DNA from: Bursaphelenchus xylophilus
Taxonomy: Eukaryota > Nematoda > Chromadorea > Rhabditida > Aphelenchoididae
Length of the DNA stretch: 64,000 bases
Direction of reading: 5' to 3'
NCBI GenBank assembly: GCA_904066235.2
Contig: CAJFCV020000002.1
Coordinates: 3,534,001-3,598,000, forward strand
In this document: positions 22,301 through 32,994 of the stretch, piece by piece
How the letters are laid out: every line of letters begins with the position of its first letter
Numbering within the stretch: position 1 is the stretch's first letter
The notes under the pieces: generated by a model
Told to the model about the DNA's origin: nothing
The model's database searches: none
What the model saw: only the letters and a program-made list of their open reading frames with translations
Made by a program: the position numbers and the translations under genes

Positions 22301-25021
22301 CGAGCAGGTTATGGCGTTCACCGTGCCCGAGCAGTCGTGCCCGTACCAGCCCAACTTTGGCGCCTTGGAGTACACCCATTCATCGGTGCACTTGTTCATC
22401 GGCGGAGATATGAAGCCGCCGGTGACGTCGGCCAATGACCCGGTCTTCTTCTTCCACCACTCGTTTGTGGACTTGATCTTCGAGAACTGGAGACAAATGA
22501 GACAGTCGAGATGGGCTAGGGAGCAGGTAAGCGCATGATTTTTTTAAATATGCCGCAACCTACTAGACAATACCAAGGTATCGTTCTATGCGATGAAACC
22601 TGCCGAAAAACTTCTTGGGCAAGTTTCATCGTATAAAATGGGGCTTGAAGGTCCGCTATAGAGAGAGTCCACTGTAGCGTTGCATGAAGAACTAAATAGA
22701 CATTTTATACGATGAAATCTGTCCGACAAATTTGTCGGACAGATTTCATCGTATAAAATGGTGTTATTCCAAAAATAAATGCGAGTTCAACTTGCTGTAC
22801 AGAAGTCCCAAACAAAAATTTCCACTGGCGCCCTACGCAAATAATCAGTGTGTCATTTCATACGATTAAACCTGTCCAAGAAATTTTTGAACTGGTTTCA
22901 TGGTATAAAAATGGTGCTATCCCCAAATCGTGCGGATGTAGCAGAAATGACGTCTATTTTTGCACAGAAGCCCTAAGCAAACATTTTCCAGTCCTACCCT
23001 CCTGACATTCCCCAATGCTCCAACCAGCAGCACTTCTCCAACGCCATCATGCGTCCCTACCAAATCACGAACCGGCAAGGCCTCTCCAACGCCTACACCG
23101 ACAACCTGTACCAATTCGCCGAACGCCCCAACTGCAACAACAACTGCGGCAACTCGCCCTACTTGTTCTGCGACAATCGGGGCAACGCGCACTGCGTCTC
23201 CAAGGTGCGCATGAACGGCCTTTGTCAGGGCTTCGAAGGCTTCGATGTGTGCTTCCAGGGCGTTTGCCGCGGGGGCGTCTGCGTTCCGGGCCAGCTGCAG
23301 CGCCAGCAGGACGTGGAACAGCCCACCACACGGCCACCGATCATCACGGCGGCGACGCAACGCGTCGCGGCGACCGTTACGCGTACCCCCATGGCGAACT
23401 CGTTGCGACATTCGAGTGGGCAGAGCTTCAACCGAACCTTCGACGGGCTCCTCAATAATGGGGGAAATGTCCAAGCGCCGATGCCAAATATTCCAAGGGG
23501 ACAGTCGGTAGGTTACATTACAGTAGTCATTGAGTTGAACATAGTAATAATATGTAGAAAAAATATGATTTTGCACAAAGTGATTGCGGTGAGAGTGAGC
23601 TTCCGATAGTGGCATCATTTTGAACGTTGATTTTAAAAAATGTCCAATAAACGCTGCACTTTTGACATGTTTTGCACTTCCTCTTTTTTTGCTTTTTCTC
23701 ACATCTAACCCCTTTTCAAACACTAACATTTTCCACGGCTTTCTTCATCGCCTTTTCAGCGCCGTCGCTTCCGCCGTCCTCGGCCCCGACTCCCAGTGAT
23801 GTCGCCTTTTCCCCCACCGCCACCAGCCCAGCCCTCTTTCCAGCCGCCTTGGCAGCAGCCACAATTCGTCCCGCAAGTCGTGCCAAGAGCACGACAAACC
23901 CAGCTTTCGCCACCCTTCAACAACGCCATCCCCCAACGACGTCGCTTCAAACAGCTGCGCCAACGCAGTCCGCTGCGCACGCTGCGGCAACGCAGCTCGA
24001 GTGGCGCGGTCCGTATGAAGCGCATGATCGAGAGCATGCATATGACCATGCTGGAGGACAATGTAAGGCATGCTATGCGGGTTGTTTTGCAATGTCGGTG
24101 TTGGGGGAGCATTTGCATTTCATTGTGCTTTTACTGTAACGTTTTCAGCCGGTTTTTGTGGCTTTTCAGGCAAGTTAAAGGAAGTAAAAACTTCTGATGA
24201 CAATTAGACATGGCTCCCAGACAACTTTGCCGTCATTCTCCAAAAAGTGACATCTTATACGATAAAACGTGCCCAAAACTTTTCAGACAGTTTTCATCGT
24301 GTAAAATGGCTCTTTTCAAAAATTATGTGAAAACCTAAGAAATTACGTAAATTTGGATGTCATTTTTTCTTGAGTTACATTTTATACGATAAAATAAAAC
24401 TGTCAAAAAACTTTTAAGACAAGTTTCATCGTATAAAGTGGCCCCTTTCCCGCGGCAAATATGCTTACACATGGTCGAGTGGTAGTCAGGCCCGGCCTGG
24501 TTAGGCCCACAAGTGTATAACAACAACTGACTGACCTTTGCCATTTTTATTCCATATTTTGGAGCCGAAAAAAATCACGATAGCGACAAACTTCAGATGT
24601 CGCAAAAACCAATTTTCGCCAAAAAACATTTTTTACCGCCTTTTATTCCCCTGCCAACCCTGAATCATCGTTTTTTCAGCTTAAAAATCCTGTGAAGCCG
24701 GCGGCGAACATGACGCTGGTCACCGCCAACTGCTTCAACGACGATCCCTGTTGCGGCGCGTGGTCCGCCAAAGCCGAATGCAACGCGAACCCCATCTTCA
24801 TGAAGCAGTATTGCCGGCGCTCCTGCGGGGTGTGCCACTCGAACGTGACGGAGGTGGAGGGCTGCCAGGACCGGCACATCTCCTGCCAGTACTGGAAGCA
24901 GAGCGGCGAGTGCAGTCGGCGCCGCCAATGGATGGCGGAGAACTGTCGGCGCAGCTGCGGCTGGTGCAACGTCAGCGAGAAGCAGCTGTGTCAGCATGTC
25001 GCCATGATGAGTCGGATGTGA
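19341..25021 (+). CDS. secreted tyrosinase (type 3 copper oxidase) with two C-terminal ShK domains
   Basis: There are seven exons: 19341-19455, 20506-20711, 21015-21457, 22232-22526, 22992-23507, 23760-24062 and 24680-25021. They total 2220 bases, or 739 residues. A signal peptide is likely ([13 protein letters not shown]). The CuA site uses His163, His173 and His182 ([15 protein letters not shown]). The CuB site uses His304, His308 and His331 ([13 protein letters not shown] and FFFHHSF). A Cys-rich linker (about 360-450) and a Pro/Arg/Gln-rich tail follow, then ShK domains at 644-678 and 688-722, each with six Cys. Family members oxidise phenols to quinones; nematode paralogs are thought to act in cuticle or eggshell cross-linking, which is inference here. 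The introns are packed with family H hairpins and one family M element. All six copper ligands are present, so activity is plausible. The paralog number cannot be assigned. Confidence 0.93.
19790..20410. repeat. composite intron repeat, copy A (tyrosinase intron 1)
   Basis: It contains family H hairpins at 19909, 20036 and 20168 with about 128-bp spacing, followed by a conserved tail (GGTCGAAAGAGTCAATTTTAG, ACAAA..CGAACAAATTTTT). The same order recurs in intron 3 at 21705-22180. Confidence 0.8.
20769..20913. repeat. family M element in tyrosinase intron 2
   Basis: The ends are TGTCGGGAAAATAATGAGCA and TGTGCTCATTATTTTCCCGACA. The inner part (GCCGAGAAAATGAATCGTG, TTTTCACTTGAGCGACGA) matches the copies at 26785 and 27806. 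A second partial end follows at 20932-20950. Confidence 0.88.
21705..22180. repeat. composite intron repeat, copy B (tyrosinase intron 3)
   Basis: Hairpins at 21813 and 21940 are followed by GGTCGAAAGAGTCAATTTTAG and a run of short CTCTNTNNAACNAACAA phrases, collinear with copy A in intron 1. Sharing between two introns of one gene points to duplication or repeated insertion. Confidence 0.8.
22583..22910. repeat. three family H hairpins in tyrosinase intron 4
   Basis: Copies lie at about 22583-22641, 22701-22760 and 22852-22910. The middle one is an exact palindrome (listed separately). The other two have imperfect arms such as TATGCGATGAAACC and CATACGATTAAACC. Confidence 0.88.
22701..22760. 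repeat. exact 60-bp loopless palindrome
   Basis: The left half begins CATTTTATACGATGAAATCT and ends GTCCGACAAA. The right half is its exact reverse complement with no spacer, joined at AAA|TTT. It is a family H member whose halves are identical, suggesting recent formation or conversion. Confidence 0.95.
24250..24437. repeat. two family H hairpins in tyrosinase intron 6
   Basis: Hairpins at about 24250-24308 and 24378-24437 have arms such as TCTTATACGATAAAAC and AGTTTCATCGTATAAAG, at the usual spacing of about 130 bp. Confidence 0.8.
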
Positions 25022-26277
25022 GGGCTGTGGGAATTGAGTCCGTTTCGGGTCGTGAAGACAATTTGTTTTGAATTTTTTTTTTACTATAGTCATCATATCA
25101 GTTCAATCTTTTAATTAGCCATTTTGCTCTTTCCCACACCGTTATTTTCATTGCCAAATCCAACAAACTTGGTCTTACTACCGGTAATTTTGTGTTTTAA
25201 CTTGTTTTTGTTTTACTACCCGTTACGCGTCACACGTCAAACTGAGGATATACAGGGTGACCCAAAATAACGGAGAAAACTTTTTGAAAGGTCCCACCGC
25301 GAAAACCGGGCGTCAGAGAAACACAATCGACAGCGGGCAATATTCTATAATACCCTCTCAACAATCCATGAAAATTTGGTGTAATCATCATGTCGCAGTA
25401 AAAAGTTACAGCTTAACAAAGATGCCTTGCACCGTTTGTTGGCCCTCAACTTTGGTTCCTTTGTGTTGCGTAGAGCCTGGCTGTACTACGGCTGCAGAAA
25501 TGACAAGTCATACTCGAGTGCGTTTTCCGCGTCTTTTCTCAGGCTTCCCCGTGAAATCAAGACGAAAAAACCGATGCCAAAGCTCTATTCCGGTCACCGG
25601 GCCGCTCAGTTACTCCTCAATTTGACGTTACCGTTTTCTCTGCAAGTTTGACTTGCAATCGCTTGTTTATCAGTTTAGTTTATGTCTTTCTTCACATGAC
25701 AACGTGAGCCATTTCAACGGTACACCTACTTTTGAGTCGCGCTTTTGAAATTAAAACAAAAGATAGCCGCTGCGTCAGCGCGCTTCAAAAGTCTAGTACC
25801 TTTAATATCGTAATAAGTTTCACAGTAATAAACAATGAATTTACATTCTGTTTGGGCAATGTTTGTGTGAATGAAATGGGCGTGGCTTACAGACAAAGTG
25901 CTCGGACGCTCGGATTGTAATTGCGAGGCGGAACGACCGAACTTCGAGCCCGAATTCCCACGGAAATCATCGTTTATTATTCAAATTTGATTGCACTTTC
26001 CTACGTGGGATTTCCCTATAAGGGCCGCTTTTCACTCGACAAATCACTTGAACCCGAGCTTCTCGTCTTATCGTGTGGTTGTCCCCCGGGCCTCTCGACA
26101 GTAATGAACCTTGAGACCAATAACAATTTATTTTTTGCTCGAAATATACGACATTACCAGCTCGCGTTTTGTAGGAACAATCGAGATTTTCCCGTTCTAT
26201 ATATTTGCGGCAAAGACCGTTGAAGATTTCGCCGACACCGGAAAACTGCGAGCTAAAACTTTCGGACATTGATGTCA
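25022..26277. other. intergenic between tyrosinase and the MLT-10-like gene
   Basis: It holds a solo mariner-type terminus at 25253 (listed separately). A 122-codon plus-strand frame at 25257 and a 100-codon frame at 25921 show no domain. Confidence 0.4.
25253..25280 (+). mobile_element. solo mariner-type terminus
   Basis: TACAGGGTGACCCAAAATAA begins like the 3458 element (CAGGGTGGGCCAAAA) and is preceded by TA, but I find no matching inverted terminus downstream. It is a relic or a single conserved end of a different mariner family. Confidence 0.5.
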
Positions 26278-26420
26278 ATGTGTCGGGAAAATACTGAGCG
26301 CAACGTCGCATCGAACATCGCATCGTCGAGAAAATGAATTGTGTTCAAAATCAACTTGCTTTCCATTTTAGTGACGCCGGACGCGCAGCGACATTGTGCT
26401 CATTATTTTCCCGACAGACT
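26278..26420. repeat. family M element
   Basis: The ends are TGTCGGGAAAATACTGAGCG and TGTGCTCATTATTTTCCCGACA. The inner text GTCGAGAAAATGAATTGTG and GCAGCGACA is shared with other copies. It lies directly against a family C element. Confidence 0.87.
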
Positions 26421-26423
26421 GAT

Positions 26424-26780
26424 ACTAGTCCGTTCGTAAAGTCGCCGGAGTGATTTTGGGCCTTTACACTGTGTAGAAAAGGTCAGAGTGCGAGCGATAA
26501 CGATGAATTAAAACCTGCACTGTGCGGGGATCGTCCGAACTTTTGAGCACTAGCAGTAATAAAATGTTTTTTTCACTTGTAACTTGTTGAAAACAGACTT
26601 AATAATTTGCCGAAAATACACGGATAAAGACAAATCTTACTCCAAATCATAAAATTTGGTGTGAGCGACCGGCCAAAAAAGCCTATTGCACGGTGCAAGA
26701 AGCAAAAAATTGCACGGTGCAACGAAAAATTTTTTTTCATATGTAGCCAAAATCTCTCCAACGACTTTGCGAACGAACTA
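26424..26780. repeat. family C foldback carrying P cores
   Basis: The left half starts ACTAGTCCGTTCGTAAAGTCGCCGGAGTGATTTT. The right half ends CAACGACTTTGCGAACGAACTATC. In between are GGTCAGAGTGCGAGCGATA, GAGCGACCGGCCAAAAAAGC and CCTATTGCACGGTGCAAGAAG. The centre (about 26560-26660) differs from other copies. Confidence 0.7.
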
Positions 26781-26784
26781 TCAG

Positions 26785-26930
26785 CCTGTCGGGAAAATAA
26801 TGAGCACAATTTCGCTGCTCCTATCCTTGGTGCTGAAGTAAAAAGCAATTTGATTTTGCCCCTACACCATTCATTTTCTCAGCGGCGATGTTTTCGATGC
26901 GACAGATTGCTCATTATTTTACCGACAGAC
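26785..26930. repeat. family M element
   Basis: CCTGTCGGGAAAATAATGAGC and GCTCATTATTTTACCGACAG are the ends, with AAGCAATTTGATTTTGCC and TTTTCGATGCGACAG inside. It ends about 65 bp from the stop codon of the MLT-10-like gene. Confidence 0.87.
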
Positions 26931-26994
26931 TAAAATAAAGCCTACTGCAAACGCCGGTGCAAGACTTAACGGAAGCGTCGCACTTCAGCCCACG

Positions 26995-29900
26995 TCAACT
27001 CAGCCAACTGGGCGACAACAACGCAACAAACGCGAAAAGCGGTGAAAACACAAGCGGCGACAACGCATAGGGGCTCATGATAACGCCGCCAAGCGCCATC
27101 GGCGACAAGATCAGGGGATTCAAGACGAAGGGCGACAAAATCAACGGTCCCCCGACGGTGGGCGAGAGAATTAGAGGGGCCATGCAAAGGGGCGACAGAA
27201 TGATCGGCGTGAACACCAGCGGCGACAAAACATATGGATTAAGGAGGATTGGGGACAAGATCAACGGGTCGAAAATGCCGGGCGACAAGATTACGGGATG
27301 CAGCGCGAAAGGTGTCAAAATGATCGGAGAGAACGCGTACGGCGACAGGACCAGACAACCGAGAATTCGAGGGCTCAACACCACGGGGACGAACAGCCAC
27401 GGCGACAACACAACGCCTCCCAGAACGGCGGGCGATAAAATGGCCGGCGTCAGCACTAGTGGCGACAAAATCAGCGAGTTGGACGCGATATCCGGCCTTC
27501 CAATGATGGACGTGAGCACGAACGGAGACCCCACGACAAAGTCGTTTTGTCGCAGGTTGAACAGGTTCGCGTCCTCGGCCGCATGCCGGATGTTGGCCTC
27601 GAGATAGTCGTGCAGTTTGGAGTGATTCAGCGACGTTAGGCGCCGATGGGCTTCCGAGTCGTTGTAGGGAGAATGAGGGCCGTAGAGCAGGTCGAGTTGG
27701 GCGTGGGTGAGGAAGGAGTAGCCGGTGGTGTTGAATTCGCGAAGCTGAAAGGGTTGTTTTCAATATATATATATTTTAACGGTAATAAAAAAGATTTTTT
27801 CAGACTGTCGGGAAAATAATGGGCACTCTGTCGCATCGAAAATCGCCGAGAAAATGAATTGTGTCGCGGAAAAAATCAAATTGGTTTTCAGTTCAGCGAC
27901 GACGATCGACAACGCCATTGTGCTTATTATTTTCCCGACGGACTGGTAAAAGTCATAACAGCGATATAAACAATTTTTGAATCGCCACATTTACGGCTTG
28001 CGGACGAAATGTCAAAAAAAATATTTTTTTTGTCGCCAACCACGAAAAAAAAAGTATGGACAAAATTAAAAATGGTTCAATAATTGTTAGCAAATACGCA
28101 GAATGTTGCCATATTTTTTTCTTTTGTTAATCGTCAAACAGGTAATGTACTACCTATGAACATTTCGTCGATTTCCAAGCCGTAACACCCCGGCTAAACA
28201 GAGAGCTGTACGTCCTTTAACTAGAGGTGGAAAGCGGGCCGGGCCTGACGATGATAAGCGTTCTGCCAGCGTCATGCATACTACTAGCATTTTTTTTAAA
28301 GTGCATGGACTTTTCGTCGTTTGCCGCACTGTGCAAGGAAAAAGCAAAAGTTTTTTGAAAATTCGCGAGAAAGCGAAATTCACAGTGCAAAAATCCAGGT
28401 ACTTTATGAAAGTCCTAGCAGGCGTTCTCCTAGCCTCATACGACAACGAATCGAGGCGAAACGGTTGAGGTAAAACCGCTTACCTGATCCTTGCTGTAAC
28501 TCGCCGCCAACCTTCTTCCAGTTTCTATCTTCCTTTGCTCTTCTTTCCCATATTTTTCGGTGATATTGCCCTCTGTCCAGTACAGAGGAACCCCATTTTC
28601 ATTAACAATTTCCCTCTTATATTGCTGCATGAAATCCTTGGGCTCTTCAACTTCCTCGACGATCTGAAAAATTGGAAAAACTGACAAGGGAAGTACCCCA
28701 AGTGCGACGCTCAGATTTTCTTTAAATTTTGCACACGCGTCGGGAATAGACTAAATATCAATTCCTGAAAGTTTTAGCTCGCGCTTTGCAGGCGCCGCCG
28801 AGATATCGGACGATTTATGCCGCCGAGAGAGCACGCTAAACGTGGAGAGCGGTCAGAGAGAAAACACCTTTTTCGCCATAACTTTGGCAGTTTCGCGCGG
28901 AAAAATTTGATTTTTTGTAGAAACATTATCCTTTACGGTAGAAATAGACATGAAACTTTTCGTGCTGAAATTCGGCAAAAAGTCCGAAATTTTCGCCGAC
29001 TTTCAATCTAAAAATCTCGGTTGTTTCTGCAAAGCGCGAGCTAGGATTCTCGCATATATCTTAGAAAAAATTATTCTAAATTTGGGCCAAGTTTCATCAA
29101 AATCTGAGCGTCGCACTTGGGGTACTTCCCCTGTGAGTGAAATTCTCACGCTTTGCAGGAACGACAGGTATTTTTTGCCCAATTTTTCTTACCTTCCGCA
29201 CAGTCTCTGCTTGATCGTTGACGCCGGAAACCTCCATGATCAAGTTCAGCCAGAGGTCCTGGTCTTTTCCAATCACATTCTTCAACAGTGTTGGCAACGA
29301 GGTCAAGTTCTCGAGGCCCTCTCCTTGATTGTGGAGGGCAAACAGCGATGGTGAGAGAAATTCGAGCTAAAACTTGGCCATTATTTTGCCAGTTTTTCAA
29401 TGGCCTGGGCAAAAACATAAAAAAAATACTCACTTCATTTTTCTCCTTGGCCTCAGGCACAAGTCCGAAAAATCTTGGCGACATCAACTTCATTGATTTG
29501 TCATCAAAATCGTCGGTTGAATTTTTGGTCCCATTTGGCGACATCATGTAGGCTAGCTTCAATCCTTCTCGAATCAGGCCAAAGATCTTCTCCGAGGTGT
29601 CTTTCGGCTTTTCCTTTCGTTTTTTCAGGTAATCACGGAGCTTCTGCTCGTCTTTGAAGACGTCCAGCAGCTGAAAAAACGGAGAATATGTACATAAAAA
29701 TTTCAAGAAAACTTTAGCTCGCAATTTTCAGCAGTTGCCGAGATATTGAACGATTTTTGTCAAGTACTACTAGCCGTTCCAGAAAGTACGTCAAATTTTT
29801 TTGTCAAAATATCAGCGCCTCTCTTTCCTACAAACAGTCTTACATCGACGTCACTTTCTTGACCTTTCATGACATGTTTCTTCAGGCCGTTTAGCGATAG

Positions 29901-32055
29901 TTGTTGTAGCGTCTCCTCGCTGACATCTTCGGTCTCTTTTCTCTTTTTTGAACGCAATTCTCCGACGTTTTTCAATTTCTCCACCGTTTTCTTCCAACTG
30001 AAAATAGCAATTGCATTAAGACATATATATAAAAAAATAATGTTGTTAGAAGTTCATGTCGCTAGTGAGTTCACTGCACCTACTCATCAACGTTTGTTTT
30101 GTTCTTCTTCTTCAGCACATCCTCCATAATGACTCTGGCGATCGCTCCCATTGGAGTGGGTTTCTCGATGTTGCTGTGCAACGCGTAGTAGGCGCGTTTG
30201 TGCGACCGTATGGCCCTCTTCCTGCGCGCAATCTTGAAGCCATTCTTCCAGCGTTCGTTGATGCTGTAGCGGTAGCGCTCGAAGCGGCTGGGCCGGTTGG
30301 GATGCTGAAAGAAAAAGAGGATAAGGCGCTATGTCGTATTGAAAATCGCATCGCCCAAAAGAAGATGAAATGTGTCGCGACAAAATCAAATTGCTTTTCA
30401 ATTCAGCAAAGCCTTTGGTGCAGTGACATGTGCTCATTATTTTCCCAACAGTCTGATATGAGGCCTGAAGCAAACAGCTGTGGAAAACGCATAGGGGCTC
30501 ATTATAACGCTTGCACGCGGCATACAAAACCAGGTGGGTCATACAAAGGGGCGACAAAATGATCGGCGTGAACACGAAGGGCGACAAAATATGGGGATTG
30601 CCGAGGATCGGGGGCAAAAATCAAAGACCTGTGCTCATTATTTTCCCGACAGAGTGATATTAAAAATTACCTAGAAGTCTCCTTCGGTCAAAAAATCAGT
30701 CAATATATTTCTCCTTCACTTACATGCACTATATCCCTCAACTTGGGCAAAATCTTGTTGTCCATGAGGCTCTTCACGCATTTGGCGTGCTTGTGAACCG
30801 AGTCCGCCTTGTCCGAGCACCGCGCAAACTCCTTTTTCACCAGCTTCGAGGGATGCTTTTTGAGCTTACGGTCAGCCACGGCGGACATTAGCGAACTCAA
30901 CGCCGTCGCCACCCATTTCTCACGCAGCTCCAGGGCGTGGTGGTCGGTGATTGGGACGTCCAAAACCTTGCCATCGAAGGTTGTGCGGCGCGTGTCGTCG
31001 GTGGGAACGGTGGATGATTTCACCGGGCCTGATGTCGTTGATACAGTAGGTTTTGAGAGTTTTAGTTTCGGGCGATGCTGATGGAGACGGGGCAGGGAAA
31101 CTGAAGTATGAGGAGATATAGGAAAGGAACGTAATTTTTTTGTTTTAGTTGCTCAAATTTCTTTTAATTTTGCACATATTTTGAGCATAGTTTACGTACA
31201 TGTATAAATCCCTGAAAATTTTAGTTTGCGCTTAGCAGCTATCACCAAGATTTGTAATCTTTAGGGGTACTGAGAGAGTACGCGAAATGCGGAGAGCGGC
31301 CAGAGAGAAAAACAACTTTTGGCTACGTCTTTGCCAGTTTTGAGCAGAACGAGTAATTTTTTTAGACGTTACGTTGTTACGTTCAGCGATGAAAGCAATT
31401 TGGTGACTTTTCATGCGTAAACTCAAAAAAGAACTGTCCAATTTAGGTAACAGTTCGACTCAAAAAACCCGGTTGTTTCTGCAAAGAGCGAGCTGAGAAT
31501 CTTGCAGGTGGACTAGAGACCGACACCTGATTGTGAGGGTAACAGGGTGGAGATGGAAAAATTACTATGAAATTTGGAAATTTGCCGACATTTGCGGGCA
31601 ACCGGCGTTTGAGGATAACAAGGTGGAGGTGGAAAAATTACTGCGATATTTTGGAAGTTTTCCGACATTTGCGGGCAGGCAATACTTGCGGGAAGCCGAC
31701 ATTTGCGGGCAACAGTTCCAATAGTTCCAATACAATCTGTATGATTGTTTTTTCCTGTTGCCCGAAAACGTGAACCTGTTCATTTTCCTTTGAAAATTTC
31801 ATAACCAGTGAAATGGTTCAATGTTTTGTGAACCAATTCAAAAATTGACCCCCTTTCCAATCAGCTTTGAACTGATTTTGCAAAAAAGGCGTTCAGCGGA
31901 AATTCTTAACGCCTTTTTGCAAAACAAATTCGCAGAGCCGATGAAAAGTAAAGACCCTATATGTATAACTTTTTGAAAAATAATTCGCCGTTGTACTTAC
32001 CCACAACTTCCAACAAAATCATACCCAAGACGAAATAATAGTTTACACAGCGCAT
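26995..32055 (-). CDS. MLT-10-like moulting-cycle secreted protein
   Basis: There are eight exons on the minus strand: 32055-32001, 31100-30724, 30304-30084, 29997-29844, 29670-29434, 29366-29193, 28663-28484 and 27744-26995. They total 2148 bases, or 715 residues. Exon 1 encodes a signal peptide (NYYFVLGMILLEVV); its phase fits exon 2 exactly, which supports this start. The middle has basic and acidic stretches, two MSP phrases (AYMMSPNG, MKLMSPRFFG) and LEFLSPSLFALHNQ. The last exon (467-715) holds about 170 residues of hydrophobic repeats of the type ILSPxxLxPLILSP. This arrangement is that of the nematode moulting-cycle MLT-10 family (PF04870), secreted proteins from the hypodermis linked to cuticle replacement. 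Which paralog it is cannot be told. The family M element at 27806 and the F foldback at 28689 sit wholly inside introns. Confidence 0.9.
27806..27943. repeat. family M element in the last intron of the MLT-10-like gene
   Basis: GACTGTCGGGAAAATAATGG to TTATTATTTTCCCGACGGACT, with inner GCCGAGAAAATGAATTGTGTC and GGTTTTCAGTTCAGCGACG. Near full length. Confidence 0.87.
28222..28246 (+). mobile_element. hAT-type end fragment
   Basis: TAGAGGTGGAAAGCGGGCCG followed by GGCCTGA matches the left terminus of the hAT element at 58229. No opposite end is found nearby. It lies in an intron of the MLT-10-like gene. Confidence 0.6.
28689..29131. repeat. family F foldback, best complete copy
   Basis: It starts GGGAAGTACCCCAAGTGCGA and ends in the reverse complement TCGCACTTGGGGTACTTCCC, giving a terminal repeat of about 33 bp. 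Both halves then repeat the CTAGCTCGCGCTTTGCAG / CCGAGAT box in opposite orientation, so it is a diverged full-length foldback of about 443 bp. It lies wholly inside the 28664-29192 intron of the MLT-10-like gene. Confidence 0.9.
30335..30457. repeat. family M element, right part
   Basis: GTCGTATTGAAAATCGCATCG, then TGTCGCGACAAAATCAAATTGC and GTGCTCATTATTTTCCCAACAG, is family M text with a decayed left end. It lies beside the captured exon fragment at 30480. Confidence 0.75.
30480..30617 (-). pseudogene. shortened copy of the last exon of the MLT-10-like gene, in its own intron
   Basis: On the minus strand it reads NPHILSPFVFTPIILSPLCM, matching NPYVLSPLVFTPIILSPLCM encoded near 27180-27240. 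The plus-strand phrases AACGCATAGGGGCTCAT and CAAAGGGGCGACA also match 27063 and 27185. Most of the sequence between them in the parent is missing. It lies between two family M termini (30436-30457 and 30632-30655), in the intron between exons 2 and 3. Confidence 0.85.
31145..31515 (+). repeat. family F copy, diverged
   Basis: GCTCAAATTTCTTTTAATTTTGCAC, then GAGAGTACGCGAAATGCGGAG and GAGAAAAACAACTTTTGGC, and later TTTCTGCAAAGAGCGAGCTGAGAATCTTGC follow the F order. The terminal sequences are lost. It lies in intron 1 of the MLT-10-like gene. Confidence 0.65.
31546..31722. repeat. short tandem repeat with GCCGACATTTGCGGGCA
   Basis: A unit of about 75-95 bp (GGTGGAGATGGAAAAATTAC .. TTTGCCGACATTTGCGGGCA) occurs twice, followed by a third partial unit with the same GCCGACATTTGCGGGCAACAG. 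It lies in intron 1 of the MLT-10-like gene. Confidence 0.75.
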
Positions 32056-32604
32056 ACTCCACGCTGTAGACCTCAGCAAAATTTAAACAACTGTTTTTTT
32101 AGCGTTGAAATAAATAACAATTTACGTTGCAAACACCCATTCCAACCGGCGACTCCTAACTACGCAACGACAAAAGGTTTTATTGAAATGTCGGGTTAAT
32201 TTTTGCTCCATTTTTTCGCGCTTTTCCCCAAATTGCGCCTACTGTAATTGCCATGCGTTAGATGTTAAAAGATTTGCGCCCCCCAAATAAGACAATTTTC
32301 GCGGGTTCAACTCTTTTTTTCTGGTCTTTGAACGCATGGAAATGAGTGGCGTGGCGAGTTGAGGTCGGATGTGATTTGAAAAAAAAATTGGTTTTTTGGT
32401 CTTTACTATAGTTTCGGAAATCGAAATTTCGAGATTTTTCGAGATTTCTCGAAAAAAACAGTAAGATTTTTTTGTCAAAAATTTAAAAATCTCGAATTTT
32501 TTCAATTTTTAATTTAAAATTTCAGCCTTTATTCTAAATGACGTCAGTAATTTTTGCCAAAAATGGCTTTTCCAACCATTATTCGCCAAGCCATGCAAAA
32601 AAAA
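32056..32604. other. upstream of the MLT-10-like gene, no gene seen
   Basis: This probably contains the promoter of the minus-strand MLT-10-like gene. No specific element recognised. The stretch is AT-rich. Confidence 0.4.
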
Positions 32605-32775
32605 TTTTTTTTTGTCTAACCGACTCTCCTCATTTTACGTACTCTCTCGAAAAACTGTTCAATATCTCGTGGTTGATCGAGTGCTCTAATTTTTTTAGTG
32701 ATTGATAATTACTCTATTTGGAGACTATATGCAGAATTAGGGGAAAATCTGAGCACCATGCCTCAGGCAATTTCC
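32605..32775 (-). repeat. family F arm
   Basis: TTGTCTAACCGACTCTCCTC, CGTACTCTCTCG and CAATATCTCG, ending in GAAAATCTGAGCACCATGCC, form a diverged minus-strand F arm with part of its terminus. Confidence 0.65.
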
Positions 32776-32994
32776 AAAAAATCATGGATTTTCAAGCTTT
32801 TTGAAGCCAAAAAAGTCATGGATTCAGTTCATTTATCTTCAAATAAAAATTTTATACAATAATTTTCTATTTGGATACCAAAATTCGTCGAAAAAATCGG
32901 AAAGAAACGCCCAATTTGACCTTCCCCGAATGCACCCTCTCCGTTTTTCCCGCCCGAAAGAGAATGGAAAGAAATAAGCACAGCGCTCTCCCGT

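Noticed and set aside
23015..24197. Several overlapping long frames on both strands at the 3' half of the tyrosinase gene
   Set aside because: They are shadows of GC-rich coding exons 5 and 6. Only the chosen frame joins exons 4 to 7 in phase and leads into the ShK domains.
27077..27607. 176-codon plus-strand frame with repeated GDKI motifs
   Set aside because: It is the antisense reading of the ILSP-repeat exon of the MLT-10-like gene. That gene has the splice signals, signal peptide and family match; this frame has none.
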